The notes below the pieces were generated by a model. It ran no database searches. It saw only the letters and a program-made list of their open reading frames with translations, and was not told the DNA's origin. From Collinsella aerofaciens (lineage in GTDB: Bacteria > Actinomycetota > Coriobacteriia > Coriobacteriales > Coriobacteriaceae): DNA of 11,743 nt. Made by a program: the position numbers and the translations under genes. Where the stretch lies: contig JAJWXI010000045.1 in the NCBI GenBank assembly GCA_021641225.1, positions 1 through 11,743 of the forward strand, given 5' to 3'. Shown here in pieces: positions 5,160-11,743 of this stretch (its first letter is position 1; the number at the start of each line of letters is the position of its first letter).

Positions 5160-7106
5160 ATGAACGCCCCCGTTGCCCAGCCCTGTCGGCAGCGCCGCCT
5201 GTTTGCGCGGTTCGCTTCCGTCTGCGCACTCGTCGCGCTTGCGTTGTTGCTGCTGCCTGCCGTCGCGCACGCCGACGGCTACTCCATGAGCCAAACCTAT
5301 ATCGGTGCCACGGTTGAGGCCGATGGCTCGCTGACCGTTGTCGAGGGGCGCCAGTTCGATTTCGACGATGACATCAACGGCGTGTATTGGGATATCAATA
5401 CAGGCTCTAACCAGCAAGGCGGCTCGGTGGTCGTCAATGTGCTGAGCGTCGAGGAAGACGACGCTGCGTTTAACAAGGTCGACAGCGCAAACAAAGGCGA
5501 CGACGGCGTTTACACGGTGGAACAGTCCGACGACGGCGTAAGGATTAAGGTGTTCAGCCCTCACGAGAGCGGCGACAGCGCAATCTACTACGTGAGTTAT
5601 TCCATGACTGGTGCGGTTATGAACTGGGCCGATACCGCCGAGCTTTACTGGAAATTCGTAGGCGACGGCTGGTCTGCGGACTCCGATGACGTCGAGATGG
5701 AAGTCTACTTTGCAAATGCCGCTGCCGGGACGGCTGCCGTCAAGGGCGATAACTTCCGCGCATGGGGCCACGGCCCGCTGACGGGCGACGTGTCGCTCGA
5801 TGCGGACGAGCCCATGGTCACCTATACCATTCCCTGTGTGCATGAGGGCGAATTCGCCGAGGCACGCATCGCCTTCCCCAGCGACTGGGTGCCGCAGCTT
5901 GCCGTCTCGGGCGAAAAGCGCATGTCGACGATCCTGAGCGAAGAGAAGGAATGGGCCGACGAGGCCAACGCTCGCCGTGAGCACGCGCGTGCGGTTGCCG
6001 GCGCGATTGCCGTGGTGTGTGTTGTCGTGGCGGTTGCCTATACCGGTGTGATCGTGATGCTTAAGCTGCGCAGGCCCAAGCCCAAGCCACTCTTCCAGGA
6101 CGAGTACTTCCGCGATGTGCCCTCGGCCGACCATCCCGCTGTGCTTGCAGCTCTCATGAGCTGGAACGACGTGCCCGATCAGGCATATATCGCCACGCTT
6201 ATGAAGCTCACCGACGACCGCGTGATCAAGCTGGAAGAAGCGACCGAGACCAAGAAGAAGGGTCTGCTCCGTCGCGAAAAAGAGGAGCAGACGTATCGCA
6301 TCACGGTGACCGACGAGGCCTGGAAGGCTGCCAAGAAGGACGGCATCGATCGCGATGTGCTCAAGGTCTTCTTCGCCGGCGTTAAGCCCGATAAGGACGG
6401 CGTCCGTTCGCGCACGTTTAGAGAGCTGGAGGAGTATGCCAGCGAGCGTACTGAATCTGTTGGCGACAAGCTCGAGGACTATCAAAGCACGGTTAAGGGC
6501 AAGCTGGAGACGCGCGAGCTTATCGCCTCGGACGGCACCATCGCCCTGGTTGCCGGCTTGGTTCTCGGCATCATCATCGTCTTTGGCATTCTGGGCTCTC
6601 TGATCTATACCGACTTTGCGGACGCCAACGTCGGTGCCGCTATGATCTCGATCCCCGTCACGATCGTGGGCTTTGTCCTGAGCTGCACCTTCCGCCGTTA
6701 CACGCCGGAGGGCGCCGAGGTGGCGGCCCGCTGCAAGGCGCTCAAGCATTGGCTCGAGGACTTTACGCGCCTGAAGGAGGCCATCCCCAGCGACCTGATC
6801 TTGTGGAATAAGCTGCTGGTGATGGGCGTTGCCCTGGGCGTTTCGAAAGAAGTGCTGCGACAGCTGGCCGAAGCCGTGCCTGCGGACCTGCGCAACAGCG
6901 ACGATTTCTACGACAACTACCCCTGCTACTGGTGGTATTACCATCACTACGGCAACGAGTCCCCACTCGATTCGTTCAACGATGTGTACCACGAGACCAT
7001 CCGCGAGCTGGCTTCGAGCTCCGACAGCTCGAGCGGCGGCAGCGGCGGCGGCTTTTCCGGTGGCGGCGGTGGCGGCGCCGGCGGAGGCGGCGGCGGAACG
7101 TTCTAG
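5160..7106 (+). CDS. DUF2207-family secreted/membrane protein with glycine-rich C-terminus
   Basis: Encodes 648 residues. A signal peptide (basic RQRRLFAR, hydrophobic stretch to about 37, likely cleavage after AHA at 36-38) precedes an extracytoplasmic beta-rich domain (about 39-270) typical of the DUF2207 (YciQ-like) family. Then come a membrane span (about 279-301), a cytoplasmic part with a Lys/Glu-rich region (about 302-455), a pair of spans (about 459-483 and 491-511), and a further cytoplasmic region containing YWWYYHHYGNE (590-600). The protein ends in a Ser then Gly tract (619-648) finishing GGTF, a feature these proteins commonly show. Biochemical role is not established; it is a surface-facing membrane protein. 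The start is the ATG at 5160 with AAAGG 8 bases upstream; the ATG at 5124 would add 12 polar residues before the signal peptide. It is followed by a strong terminator and is probably monocistronic. Confidence 0.85.
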   Translation: MNAPVAQPCRQRRLFARFASVCALVALALLLLPAVAHADGYSMSQTYIGATVEADGSLTVVEGRQFDFDDDINGVYWDINTGSNQQGGSVVVNVLSVEEDDAAFNKVDSANKGDDGVYTVEQSDDGVRIKVFSPHESGDSAIYYVSYSMTGAVMNWADTAELYWKFVGDGWSADSDDVEMEVYFANAAAGTAAVKGDNFRAWGHGPLTGDVSLDADEPMVTYTIPCVHEGEFAEARIAFPSDWVPQLAVSGEKRMSTILSEEKEWADEANARREHARAVAGAIAVVCVVVAVAYTGVIVMLKLRRPKPKPLFQDEYFRDVPSADHPAVLAALMSWNDVPDQAYIATLMKLTDDRVIKLEEATETKKKGLLRREKEEQTYRITVTDEAWKAAKKDGIDRDVLKVFFAGVKPDKDGVRSRTFRELEEYASERTESVGDKLEDYQSTVKGKLETRELIASDGTIALVAGLVLGIIIVFGILGSLIYTDFADANVGAAMISIPVTIVGFVLSCTFRRYTPEGAEVAARCKALKHWLEDFTRLKEAIPSDLILWNKLLVMGVALGVSKEVLRQLAEAVPADLRNSDDFYDNYPCYWWYYHHYGNESPLDSFNDVYHETIRELASSSDSSSGGSGGGFSGGGGGGAGGGGGGTF

Positions 7107-7119
7107 CGAGCGCTTGCTT

Positions 7120-7168
7120 TGGGGTGGATCTTTCTGGGCGGTTGCCAGGGAAGATCCACCCCATTTTT
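7120..7168 (+). terminator. Rho-independent terminator of the DUF2207 gene
   Basis: TGGGGTGGATCTT (7120-7132) pairs perfectly with AAGATCCACCCCA (7151-7163). An inner CTGG/CCAG pair (7134-7137 with 7145-7148) extends the stem, and five T residues follow (7164-7168). It lies 14 bases after the stop codon. Confidence 0.88.
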
Positions 7169-7220
7169 GTGCATCGAAACGGGCCAAACTTTCCGTTGAG
7201 GACTTTCGCGCAAGGGGCAG

Positions 7221-7261
7221 TGGACAAAAAATGCCAAATATGAGTACTGTTGCTGCGTTGG
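7221..7261 (+). repeat. short element, left copy of an inverted pair
   Basis: The copy begins TGGACAAAAAATGC and contains CAAATATGAGTACTGTT (7235-7251), identical in reverse complement to 7418-7434. The similarity continues into GCTGCG and TTGG. Compared with the right copy it lacks 12 bases after GTT and one more base further on. Confidence 0.65.
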
Positions 7262-7285
7262 TCACATATGTTTGCACATAATAAC

Positions 7286-7328
7286 GGGCTCCTAATGAGA
7301 GCACTTCTCGTTAGGAGCCCATTTTATT
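7286..7328 (+). terminator. second Rho-independent terminator hairpin
   Basis: GGGCTCCTAATGAGA (7286-7300) pairs with TCTCGTTAGGAGCCC (7306-7320), with a single G-U pair and a 5-base loop, followed by ATTTTATT. It lies about 120 bases beyond the DUF2207 terminator, so it is either a back-up terminator or the end of a separate short transcript running through 7221-7285. Confidence 0.75.
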
Positions 7329-7393
7329 GAACATTTGGGAAGCTACGTCAGCTCGTGCAGCTGGTCGTCATGCCTACAAGCATCAAAAATGCC

Positions 7394-7448
7394 CCAAATC
7401 GCTGCTACTAAAAAGGTAACAGTACTCATATTTGATGTATTTTGACCA
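7394..7448 (-). repeat. short element, right copy of an inverted pair
   Basis: Read on the minus strand it starts TGGTCAAAATACAT, has the same 17-bp core as the left copy (7418-7434), then ACCTTTTTAGTA (absent from the left copy) and GCAGCGATTTGG. It is separated from the left copy by about 130 bases that hold the second terminator. Confidence 0.65.
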
Positions 7449-7517
7449 CGGCTATCTACAAACCCCCTAGGCCACTCATTGGGGACAGACTTAAATGGCT
7501 AGTTGTGGCTGCCTGGG

Positions 7518-8159
7518 CTAGGCTGTTAGGTCGAGTTCGTAGAGGAAGCTTTCGCGCGGCATGTCGTGACGGCGCTCTTCGCGGTTGGCGCGGTGCGTGG
7601 CCGTGCGCTTAAAGCCGTGCAGCTCGTAGAACTTCCACGAGCAGTTGGAGTCGGTGTACAGGTGCGCCCTTGTCGCCCCGCGCGAGGACAGGTACGAGAC
7701 CGCGGCATCGAGCAACACTGAGCCTACACCCAGGCCATGGACGTCGCGATCCACGGCAAGCAGCGTGACCTCGTTGTCGTGGGGCAACGGGCTGCTTTCG
7801 AGCAGGCGGTTGTTGGTTCGGATGGTTGCGCGCACAAACGAGAGATACTCGGCGCAGGCATCAGGCTCCAGCTCACGCATCTGCGATAGCAGCGCGCGTT
7901 CGGTATCCATCCAATGTTCCTTAACGGTGACGCCGGAGCTCTGTCCCGCGCGCGCGAGCGCAATGCCACGCGCCTCGCCGTCAATCACCGCAACCTGCGA
8001 AAACGTCGATGACGAAAGGCAATAGGCGAGGTCGCACGCGGCCTCAAGGCGGTTGTACTTATCGTTATCCGAATTGTTATGCCAAAGCTGCTGCAGAATC
8101 AGCGCGATGGCGTCGAAGTCTTCGGTATCAAACGGTCGGTAGAGAACCCGCGAGACCAT
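7518..8159 (-). CDS. GNAT-family N-acetyltransferase
   Basis: Encodes 213 residues. The C-terminal half carries the GNAT core. A strand, VTLLAVDRDV (131-140), runs into the acetyl-CoA pyrophosphate loop HGLGVG (141-146), which fits the R/Q-x-x-G-x-G/A motif with His in the first place, and then the helix SVLLDAAVSYL. A further strand, ATRAHLYTD (162-170), is followed by the motif B region with WKFYELHGFKRTATH (175-189). The N-terminal half (about 1-120) is less typical and includes RPFDTEDF and a long helical insertion; it may fix the acceptor substrate, which is unknown. The start is the ATG at 8159, with AAAGAGG 4 bases ahead. It stands alone, transcribed away from purH. No clear terminator follows it at 7450-7517. 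Confidence 0.82.
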   Translation of the reverse strand: MVSRVLYRPFDTEDFDAIALILQQLWHNNSDNDKYNRLEAACDLAYCLSSSTFSQVAVIDGEARGIALARAGQSSGVTVKEHWMDTERALLSQMRELEPDACAEYLSFVRATIRTNNRLLESSPLPHDNEVTLLAVDRDVHGLGVGSVLLDAAVSYLSSRGATRAHLYTDSNCSWKFYELHGFKRTATHRANREERRHDMPRESFLYELDLTA

Positions 8160-8436
8160 GGTGCCTCTTTCTTTTGCGGATGCATATCGAGCACAGTTCT
8201 ACCACGCTATTGGCATCTAATTATGGTGCCCCTGTGTTCCATGAACTCACCGTGCCCGGTGCCGTGCCCATCCCCTCCGCTCGCAAACTTTTTCTGCACA
8301 TGCGCTCGTTGCGGGGTGCATCGATGCGCTCGATGCGCTACATTGAATCAGTATTTTCAATGCCGCTGCGCGAGCGCTGCAGATCGACGTATCACCGACT
8401 CACAGAGCACGGCGGCGTACCAGACAGGAGGACTGC
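8160..8436. other. 277-base region between divergent GNAT gene and purH
   Basis: It must hold both promoters, but no strong -35/-10 pair is evident on either strand. It contains an exact 9-bp tandem repeat CGATGCGCT (8322-8330 and 8331-8339), followed directly by a 7-bp hairpin, CATTGAA (8341-8347) with TTCAATG (8356-8362). A purH ribosome site AGGAGG (8426-8431) lies 5 bases before the ATG. The repeat plus hairpin could be a regulatory site for purH, but nothing known is recognised. Confidence 0.35.
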
Positions 8437-10044
8437 ATGGGATCTGATGTGAAGATCGCACGCGCGTTGATCTCGGTTACCGATAAGACGGGCGTCGTCG
8501 ATTTCGCACGGACGCTGGTTGACGACTTTGGCGTCGAGATCATCTCTACGGGCGGCACGGCTCGTGCCATCGAGGACGCGGGCGTTCCCGTAACCCCCAT
8601 CGAGGAGTTCACGGGCTATCCCGAGATGATGGACGGCCGCGTCAAGACGCTGCACCCCAAGGTCCACGGCGCGCTGCTGGCCCGCCGCGATTCCGAGCAG
8701 CACATGCAGGAGGCCGCTCAGCACGGCATTAAGCTGATTGACCTGGTCGTCGTCAACCTGTACGAGTTCGAGAAGACCGTCGCCAACCCCGAGGTCACCT
8801 TTGCGGATGCCATCGAGCACATCGACATCGGTGGTCCCTCCATGCTGCGCTCCGCTGCTAAGAACGCCGCGAGCGTTACCGTCATCTCCGACCCGGCCGA
8901 CTACGATGCCGTCCTGGCCGAGATGCGCGAGACCGGCGGTTGCACCACGCTTTCCACCCGTCGCCGTCTGCAGGTGAAGGTCTACCAGACTACCGCCGCC
9001 TACGACACGGCTATCTCCCGTTGGCTTGCCGCCCAGGCAAGCGACGTGGCGGACACCTCTGCCAAGCTCGAGATCTCGCTGGAAAAGGTCGACGACCTGC
9101 GCTATGGCGAGAACCCGCAGCAGAAGGCCACGGTCTATCGCTTTGCCGAGGGCTGCGAGAACACCGCGAGCTCTCAGTTCCCGCTCGTGGGCTCCGAGCA
9201 GATCCAGGGCAAGCCGCTCAGCTACAACAACTATCTGGACGCCGATGCCGCTTGGAACCTGGTCCGCGAGTTCGACGAGCCGGCCTGCGTGATCCTCAAG
9301 CATCAGAACCCCTGCGGTTCCGCCGTTGCCGAGGACATCACGGCCGCCTACGACCGCGCTTTTGCCTGCGATCCCAAGAGCGCCTTCGGCGGCATCATCG
9401 CCTGCAACCGTGAGGTTCCCTTTGAGCTGGTTGAGCACTTTGCCGACCAGAACAAGCAGTTCGTCGAGGTCATCATCGCCCCGAGCTACACCGATGAGGC
9501 GCTCGAGCGCATGGCCAAGCGCCCCAACCTGCGCGTGCTGGCCACCGGCGGCGTGGACCACGGCGCCCAGGTGGAGCTGCGCTCCATCGACGGCGGCATG
9601 CTGGTGCAGGAAGTCGACCACGTGACCGAGGATCCCGCGACCTTTACGTTCCCCACCGACCGCAAGCCCACCGACGCCGAGATGGCCGAGCTCGAGTTTG
9701 CCTGGAAGGTCTGCAAGGGCGTCAAGTCCAACGCTATTCTGGTCTCCAAGGGCAAGGCCGGCATTGGCATGGGCCCGGGTCAGCCCAACCGCGTTGACTC
9801 CGCGCTGCTTGCCTGTGAGCGCGCCGAGGATTTCTGCGAGCGCGAGGGCGTGGAGAAGGGCGGCTTTGCCTGCGCAAGCGACGCGTTCTTCCCGTTCCGC
9901 GACAACGTGGACGTGCTTGCCGCGCACGGCGTGACCTGCATCATCCAGCCCGGCGGCTCCAAGCGCGACGACGAGAGCATCCAGGCCTGCAATGAGCACA
10001 ATATTGCGATGGTGTTTACAGGGGCCAGGCATTTTAGGCACTAA
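8437..10044 (+). CDS. purH: bifunctional AICAR formyltransferase / IMP cyclohydrolase
   Basis: Encodes 535 residues, close to the usual PurH length. It catalyses the last two steps of de novo purine synthesis in the cytoplasm: AICAR plus 10-formyl-THF to FAICAR, then ring closure to IMP. The N-terminal cyclohydrolase domain (about 1-200) shows STGGTARAIEDAGVPV (37-52), KTLHPKVHGALLARR (70-84) and GPSMLRSAAKN (133-143). The formyltransferase domain shows LRYGENPQQ (221-229), LSYNNYLDADAAW (261-273) and the catalytic pair K288-H289 in LKHQNPCG. It ends with the typical PFRDNVD, QPGGSKRD and FTGARHFRH blocks. No residue loss or frameshift is seen. AGGAGG sits 5 bases before the ATG. The gene is not adjacent to other pur genes here and ends at its own terminator. 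Confidence 0.97.
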   Translation: MGSDVKIARALISVTDKTGVVDFARTLVDDFGVEIISTGGTARAIEDAGVPVTPIEEFTGYPEMMDGRVKTLHPKVHGALLARRDSEQHMQEAAQHGIKLIDLVVVNLYEFEKTVANPEVTFADAIEHIDIGGPSMLRSAAKNAASVTVISDPADYDAVLAEMRETGGCTTLSTRRRLQVKVYQTTAAYDTAISRWLAAQASDVADTSAKLEISLEKVDDLRYGENPQQKATVYRFAEGCENTASSQFPLVGSEQIQGKPLSYNNYLDADAAWNLVREFDEPACVILKHQNPCGSAVAEDITAAYDRAFACDPKSAFGGIIACNREVPFELVEHFADQNKQFVEVIIAPSYTDEALERMAKRPNLRVLATGGVDHGAQVELRSIDGGMLVQEVDHVTEDPATFTFPTDRKPTDAEMAELEFAWKVCKGVKSNAILVSKGKAGIGMGPGQPNRVDSALLACERAEDFCEREGVEKGGFACASDAFFPFRDNVDVLAAHGVTCIIQPGGSKRDDESIQACNEHNIAMVFTGARHFRH

Positions 10045-10073
10045 GTTCCGCCCTGGGACAAAATAATCTTTGC

Positions 10074-10109
10074 AAAAGACGGCTGCTCCGTTTGGAGGGC
10101 CGTCTTTTT
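10074..10109 (+). terminator. Rho-independent terminator of purH
   Basis: AAAAGACGGC (10074-10083) pairs perfectly with GCCGTCTTTT (10099-10108). An inner CTCC/GGAG pair (10086-10089 with 10094-10097) closes on a GTTT loop, and the right arm runs into a T-tract (10105-10109). It lies 29 bases after the purH stop. Confidence 0.9.
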
Positions 10110-10117
10110 GGTATAAG
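10109..10117 (+). promoter_or_regulatory. extended -10 promoter for the gene at 10150
   Basis: TGGTATAAG fits the extended -10 consensus TG-n-TATAAT with one mismatch. It begins on the last T of the purH terminator, so the -35 zone is the terminator stem itself. Initiation near 10124 would leave about 26 bases before the ATG at 10150 and almost none before the ATG at 10126, favouring the later start. Confidence 0.5.
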
Positions 10118-10149
10118 AGGACGGAATGACTAACACGAAAGGTTCAACC

Positions 10150-10857
10150 ATGCCCCAGATTGATGATGCCGAGCTGTTTGGCAATGCCGAGGATCAGCGC
10201 GCGTACGAGGACTTTTGCGCTAATCAGGAGGCGGTCGAGAAGTTTACGCTCGACAAACCTGCGCTCATCTGTCGCTGGCGCATGTCAAACAAAAAGGTAC
10301 CCATGCTCAACCGTCACATTCGCGCGCTGTCCGAGCGCCTGGTGCAGGGCGAGCCGCTTACCCATAACATGCTCAGCTGGGCCAAGCAGCACGTTGAGTG
10401 GTCGCTTGCCGAGGGCGACTATACCGCCCACGATGGCGTACTCATGCTGGTGATCGACGTCAACGGCAACGCCGCCATGACGGTGGGGGAGTACGAGCCG
10501 CTGACCGATACCTCGGCCAAGGCGCTGCGTGCCCGCTCTGCCGAGGCCCGATCCGAGGCCGACGAGACCGGCGTGGCACCGGAGCTGCTCGCTGCCGTCA
10601 ACAACGGCGAGCTGGCCTTTGTGGCGCCGGCGGACGAGTGCCTGTGCGGCACGGCGACGCTCATCGAGCAGCTGGCTCAGACCAGGGACATGCCGGTCGC
10701 ACGCGTGGATATCCCCGCTCAGCTCAAGGGCGCGCTGTTCCTGGTGAGCGACGAGCACGGCGTGGTCCCCGCCGACGATACCGATGCCGCCGAGGCGGAC
10801 GCCGCCACGGTCGCCTTCTTCGCCGACGGCTACGAAAAGCTCCGCGCCCGTCGCTAA
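10150..10857 (+). CDS. uncharacterised cytoplasmic protein
   Basis: Encodes 235 residues; I do not recognise the family. It is acidic, with no signal peptide or membrane segment. The N-terminal part is polar and helical (ELFGNAEDQRAYEDFCANQE, 8-27). The middle has ICRWRMSNKKVPMLNRHI (about 40-57), a helical stretch with WAKQHVEWSLAEGDY, and a strand-like VLMLVIDVNGNAAMTVGEYE (about 97-116). An Ala/Glu-rich linker leads to a second region with LAFVAPADECLCGTATLIEQ and a helical C-terminus. The start at 10150 has AAAGG 7 bases upstream. The ATG at 10126 (eight more residues) has a weaker AGAGGA and would nearly coincide with the predicted transcription start. It follows the purH terminator and has its own promoter, so it is probably a separate unit. 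High third-position G/C and lack of internal stops support a real gene. Confidence 0.72.
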   Translation: MPQIDDAELFGNAEDQRAYEDFCANQEAVEKFTLDKPALICRWRMSNKKVPMLNRHIRALSERLVQGEPLTHNMLSWAKQHVEWSLAEGDYTAHDGVLMLVIDVNGNAAMTVGEYEPLTDTSAKALRARSAEARSEADETGVAPELLAAVNNGELAFVAPADECLCGTATLIEQLAQTRDMPVARVDIPAQLKGALFLVSDEHGVVPADDTDAAEADAATVAFFADGYEKLRARR

Positions 10858-10900
10858 ATGATTATTCTGGGACGGGGATTAAAGAATCATTTTGGTCCCC
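10856..10900. repeat. interleaved inverted repeats after the uncharacterised gene
   Basis: AAATGATT (10856-10863) pairs with AATCATTT (10885-10892), and GGGAC (10869-10873) pairs with GTCCC (10895-10899). These arms interleave, so they cannot all form one simple hairpin. An alternative GGGGA (10874-10878) with TCCCC (10896-10900) is possible. No T-run follows. The reverse complement of the right half, GGGACCAAAATGATTCTTT, resembles GGGACAAAATAATCTTTG at 10055-10072 after purH, suggesting a shared dispersed element that may also act as a weak terminator. Confidence 0.45.
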
Positions 10901-11036
10901 GCCACCGCTGCGAGTGTGAGGCGGACAAAACGCCCCCGCTCGCGAACAGTTCTGTCACCTTGGCGACGTGCGTGGCGCACACCTGCAGTTTCGCAGCCAT
11001 AATGGTGGCAAGGCAACCAAGAGGGGAGCGGAATCC
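10901..11036. promoter_or_regulatory. upstream region of the response regulator with small dyads
   Basis: The region contains a nested dyad, GCGAG (10910-10914) with CTCGC (10939-10943) enclosing GGCG (10920-10923) with CGCC (10931-10934), and a compact one, GTGCG-TGG-CGCAC (10968-10980). CATAAT (10998-11003) could serve as a -10 box, without a good -35. GAGGGGAG (11021-11028) is the ribosome site 8 bases before the regulator ATG. Any operator assignment is a guess. Confidence 0.3.
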
Positions 11037-11708
11037 ATGGCGCTGATCTATATCGTTGAGGACGACGAGCCCATTCGTCGTGAGCTTGCCGACATCCTTG
11101 CTCGTGCCGGTTTTGAGGTCGAGGCCTGCGAGTCGTTCGAGTATGTCTCGCGTGACATCCTGGCCGCTGCACCCGACTTGGTACTGCTCGACCTGACGCT
11201 TCCCGTCAAAGACGGCCAGCATATCTGCCACGAAGTCCGCCGCGAATCCGAGGTTCCCATCATCGTCCTCACGTCGCGCACGACCGAGATCGACGAGGTC
11301 ATGGCCATGACGCTCGGCGCGGATGACTTTGTTCCCAAGCCCTACAGCGCGCGCGTGCTCGTGGCGCGCATCAATGCCTTGCTGCGTCGCACCGCGGCGG
11401 CGGGCGAGCGCAGCACGCTCGTCCACAAGGGGCTGGAGCTCGACCTCGCCCGCTCCGCGGTCACCAACACCGCAACCGGCGACAGCACCGAGCTCACCAA
11501 AAACGAGCTGCGCATTCTCTCGCTGCTTCTGAGCCGCGCGGGCAAGATCGTTTCGCGCTCGGCCATCATGCAGGACCTGTGGGACTCCGACGCCTTCGTG
11601 GATGACAACACGCTCACCGTCAATATCAACCGCCTGCGCACCACGCTCGAAAAAATCGGCATCAAGGGGTATCTGACTACACACCGCGGCCAGGGCTATT
11701 CGGTCTAG
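11037..11708 (+). CDS. OmpR/PhoB-type response regulator, BceR/GraR-like
   Basis: Encodes 223 residues. The receiver domain (about 1-118) has the acidic pocket E8-D9-D10, phospho-acceptor D52 in LLDLTLP, the switch T79 and conserved K101-P. The winged-helix DNA-binding domain (about 125-223) contains LTKNELRILSLLLSRAGKIV (153-172), the recognition-helix region FVDDNTLTVNINRLRTTLE (187-205) and the wing TTHRGQGYSV. The run FVDDNTLTVN with a preceding DLW is typical of regulators of the BceR/GraR/VncR group, which respond to cell-envelope antimicrobial peptides, usually through a partner ABC transporter. That partner is not inside this window, so the signal is inferred. The start is at 11037 with GAGGGGAG upstream; a GTG at 10968 would add 23 non-family residues. 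It is probably co-transcribed with the gene starting at 11718. Confidence 0.9.
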   Translation: MALIYIVEDDEPIRRELADILARAGFEVEACESFEYVSRDILAAAPDLVLLDLTLPVKDGQHICHEVRRESEVPIIVLTSRTTEIDEVMAMTLGADDFVPKPYSARVLVARINALLRRTAAAGERSTLVHKGLELDLARSAVTNTATGDSTELTKNELRILSLLLSRAGKIVSRSAIMQDLWDSDAFVDDNTLTVNINRLRTTLEKIGIKGYLTTHRGQGYSV

Positions 11709-11717
11709 GGGCCGGCC

Positions 11718-11743
11718 ATGTCGTTTGCCAAGTTCTTTAAAGA
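11718..11743 (+). CDS. start of the partner sensor histidine kinase (cut by window end)
   Basis: Only eight codons are visible, MSFAKFFK, with AGGGG (11706-11710) 7 bases upstream and the ATG 9 bases after the regulator stop. Short basic N-termini of this form, rich in Phe and Lys, are usual in the intramembrane-sensing kinases paired with BceR-like regulators. Position and spacing make a cognate kinase the best guess, but no domain can be seen. Confidence 0.55.

Larger units (their letters stand above)
7107..7517. other. 411-base non-coding region with two terminators and an inverted repeat pair
   Basis: Between the DUF2207 stop and the GNAT stop I see the DUF2207 terminator (7120-7168), a first repeat copy (7221-7261), a second terminator (7286-7328), the inverted second repeat copy (7394-7448) and a GGGGACAG motif at 7481-7488. 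Two tiny open frames sit in the repeat copies. The plus-strand frame (7231-7281, 16 codons) stops 4 bases before the second terminator. The minus-strand frame (7343-7429) has 28 codons. Neither has a well-placed ribosome site, so neither is called as a gene. Confidence 0.5.

Noticed and set aside
5130..7304. Very long open frame on the minus strand opposite the DUF2207 gene
   Set aside because: It mirrors the plus-strand gene in GC-rich DNA, has no family-like blocks, is rich in His/Arg/Gly runs, and conflicts with a gene that has a signal peptide, membrane spans and a terminator.
8160..8436. Purine riboswitch or other known leader RNA before purH
   Set aside because: No conserved riboswitch core was recognised and the only hairpin is a 7-bp stem without a T-run.
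8392..10041. Long open frame on the minus strand opposite purH
   Set aside because: The plus strand encodes an unmistakable full-length PurH; the antisense frame is a by-product of its codon use.
10856..10900. Clean Rho-independent terminator for the uncharacterised gene
   Set aside because: The arms interleave and no T-run follows, so it is listed as a repeat with only possible terminator activity.

Overview
The window reads as a chromosomal piece of a GC-rich Gram-positive bacterium. The most likely source is a member of the Coriobacteriia (Actinomycetota) such as Collinsella. This rests on strong G/C preference at third codon positions, the gene styles, a probable leaderless start and short GGGAC-type intergenic repeats. 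It is an inference from composition and memory, not a database match.

Layout. (1) Bases 58-1021, minus strand: an AT-richer two-gene unit encoding a 103-residue LPKGSI-motif protein followed by an overlapping nucleotidyltransferase-fold protein. A perfect 12-bp inverted repeat with a 20-base spacer (1039-1082) sits where the promoter should be. This looks like an acquired, self-regulated module, possibly toxin-antitoxin-like. (2) Bases 1180-3645, plus strand: a small two-helix membrane protein, then three metallophosphoesterase genes in a tight operon. The first and third are diverged paralogues and the middle one is a different subtype. (3) Bases 3646-4650, minus strand: gluQ (tRNA-Asp queuosine glutamylation), whose stop codon abuts that of the third phosphoesterase. 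(4) Bases 4651-5159: non-coding, with a strong hairpin and a 27-bp tandem repeat. (5) Bases 5160-7106: a DUF2207-type secreted/membrane protein with a glycine-rich C-terminus, followed by a strong terminator. (6) Bases 7107-7517: non-coding, with a second terminator flanked by inverted copies of a short element. (7) Bases 7518-8159, minus strand: a GNAT acetyltransferase. (8) Bases 8437-10044: purH with its own terminator, then an unrecognised 235-residue protein with a promoter tucked against that terminator. (9) Bases 11037-end: an OmpR-type response regulator of the BceR/GraR-like kind and the first codons of what is probably its sensor kinase.

Most genes are housekeeping or stand-alone. 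The places most worth a second look are the nucleotidyltransferase pair with its dyad, the triple phosphoesterase cassette, and the inverted-repeat element at 7221-7448. No CRISPR array, rRNA, tRNA, transposase or phage gene was seen.
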